A stretch of DNA of 5,880 nt from Thermoplasmata archaeon (GTDB taxonomy: Archaea; Thermoplasmatota; E2; DHVEG-1), in assembly GCA_030606465.1 (NCBI GenBank), contig JAUWGL010000063.1:1-5880 (forward strand), written 5' to 3'. The notes below the pieces were generated by a model. It was not told the DNA's origin. It saw nothing but the letters and a program-made list of their open reading frames with translations, and ran no database searches. The position numbers and the translations under genes are program-made. Below are positions 5,731 to 5,880 of this stretch, one piece after another (within the stretch, counting starts at the first letter, position 1; the number at the start of each line of letters is the position of its first letter).

Positions 5731-5741
5731 TATTTTTTAAA
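5731..5741 (-). promoter_or_regulatory. TATA-like box of trmG10
   Basis: The minus strand reads TTTAAAAAATA, centred near 5736, preceded by a GCGACA stretch that could act as the TFB-binding element. Transcription would start around 5709, essentially at the ATG, suggesting a leaderless or nearly leaderless message for trmG10 and perhaps rnz. Confidence 0.45.
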
Positions 5742-5880
5742 TGTCGCTTTAATATGTGCCAACAATATAACAAATAGTGAATTACAAGCCTCAGCTACCA
5801 TTTTTCTCATAGTATATAAACCTAACCCTGTTTTTCATGCTATATAATGTCATTACTATTTTTTCTCTTTGTTTTTTTCT
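5742..5880. other. Gene-free right edge with TATA-like motifs
   Basis: No gene can be established here. TATATA-type motifs occur at 5813-5820 (TTTATATA on the minus strand, near-palindromic) and 5841-5848 and could serve either strand. From 5791 to 5880 the minus strand is open for 29 codons and ends at TGA, so it might be the tail of a gene entering from the right, but it is A-rich and short. A 26-codon minus-strand frame (MRKMVAEACNSLFVILLAHI...) ends at the trmG10 TATA box and has no ribosome site. The pyrimidine-rich 5857-5880 has no clear role. Confidence 0.3.

Noticed and set aside
5708..5820. Possible C/D box small RNA or a 26-codon peptide gene upstream of trmG10
   Set aside because: ATGA and CTGA words occur, but not as a paired C/D and C'/D' arrangement with proper guide spacing. 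The 26-codon frame has no ribosome site and runs into the trmG10 TATA box.
5482..5847. Plus-strand open frame of 121 codons at the right end
   Set aside because: About two thirds is antisense to the conserved N-terminal part of trmG10, and no ribosome site or recognisable domain supports it.
1..5880. tRNA genes, CRISPR repeats, insertion sequences or defence systems
   Set aside because: I saw no T-loop-like GGTTCRAATCC on either strand, no regularly spaced repeats, no terminal inverted repeats and no transposase, nuclease or toxin motifs. The genes are housekeeping types.

Overview
The window looks like AT-rich archaeal DNA, most likely from a euryarchaeon (a thermoplasmatote or a methanogen relative; the sequence alone does not settle this). 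The evidence is an archaeal-type tRNA G10 methyltransferase with the characteristic start MKYLFELSKEHKTLP, an archaeal winged-helix regulator, and TATA-box promoters roughly 25-28 bases before several start codons. Bare T-tracts take the place of bacterial hairpin terminators, and the one perfect Shine-Dalgarno sequence (GGAGGTGA) fits the archaeal and bacterial anti-SD.

Layout, left to right. Bases 1-1070 (minus) hold the first 356 codons of serine hydroxymethyltransferase (glyA), which runs off the left edge. Bases 1150-2241 (minus) encode a complete M24B Xaa-Pro peptidase. Bases 2336-2725 (minus) encode a winged-helix regulator, and 2806-3249 (minus) a zinc dCMP deaminase-family enzyme; these two may share a transcript. 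A divergent intergenic region with an 18-bp palindrome follows. Bases 3401-3718 hold the only plus-strand gene, an unrecognised acidic 105-residue protein with no arginine. It converges on RNase Z (3741-4661, minus), which lies 39 bases downstream of the tRNA (guanine-10-N2) methyltransferase gene (4701-5708, minus). The last 172 bases hold promoter-like sequence and no gene I can establish.

The genes are mostly housekeeping: one-carbon/glycine metabolism, peptide recycling, pyrimidine nucleotide salvage, and tRNA maturation. The clearest functional pair is trmG10-rnz: one enzyme methylates G10 of tRNA, the other cuts the 3' trailer from precursor tRNA, and no T-tract separates them. I found no RNA gene, CRISPR array, insertion sequence or defence system. 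The points most worth a second look are the unknown small protein and its divergent promoter region, a set of promoters placed as if for leaderless mRNAs, and a convergent gene pair in which each gene's end carries the other's T-tract.
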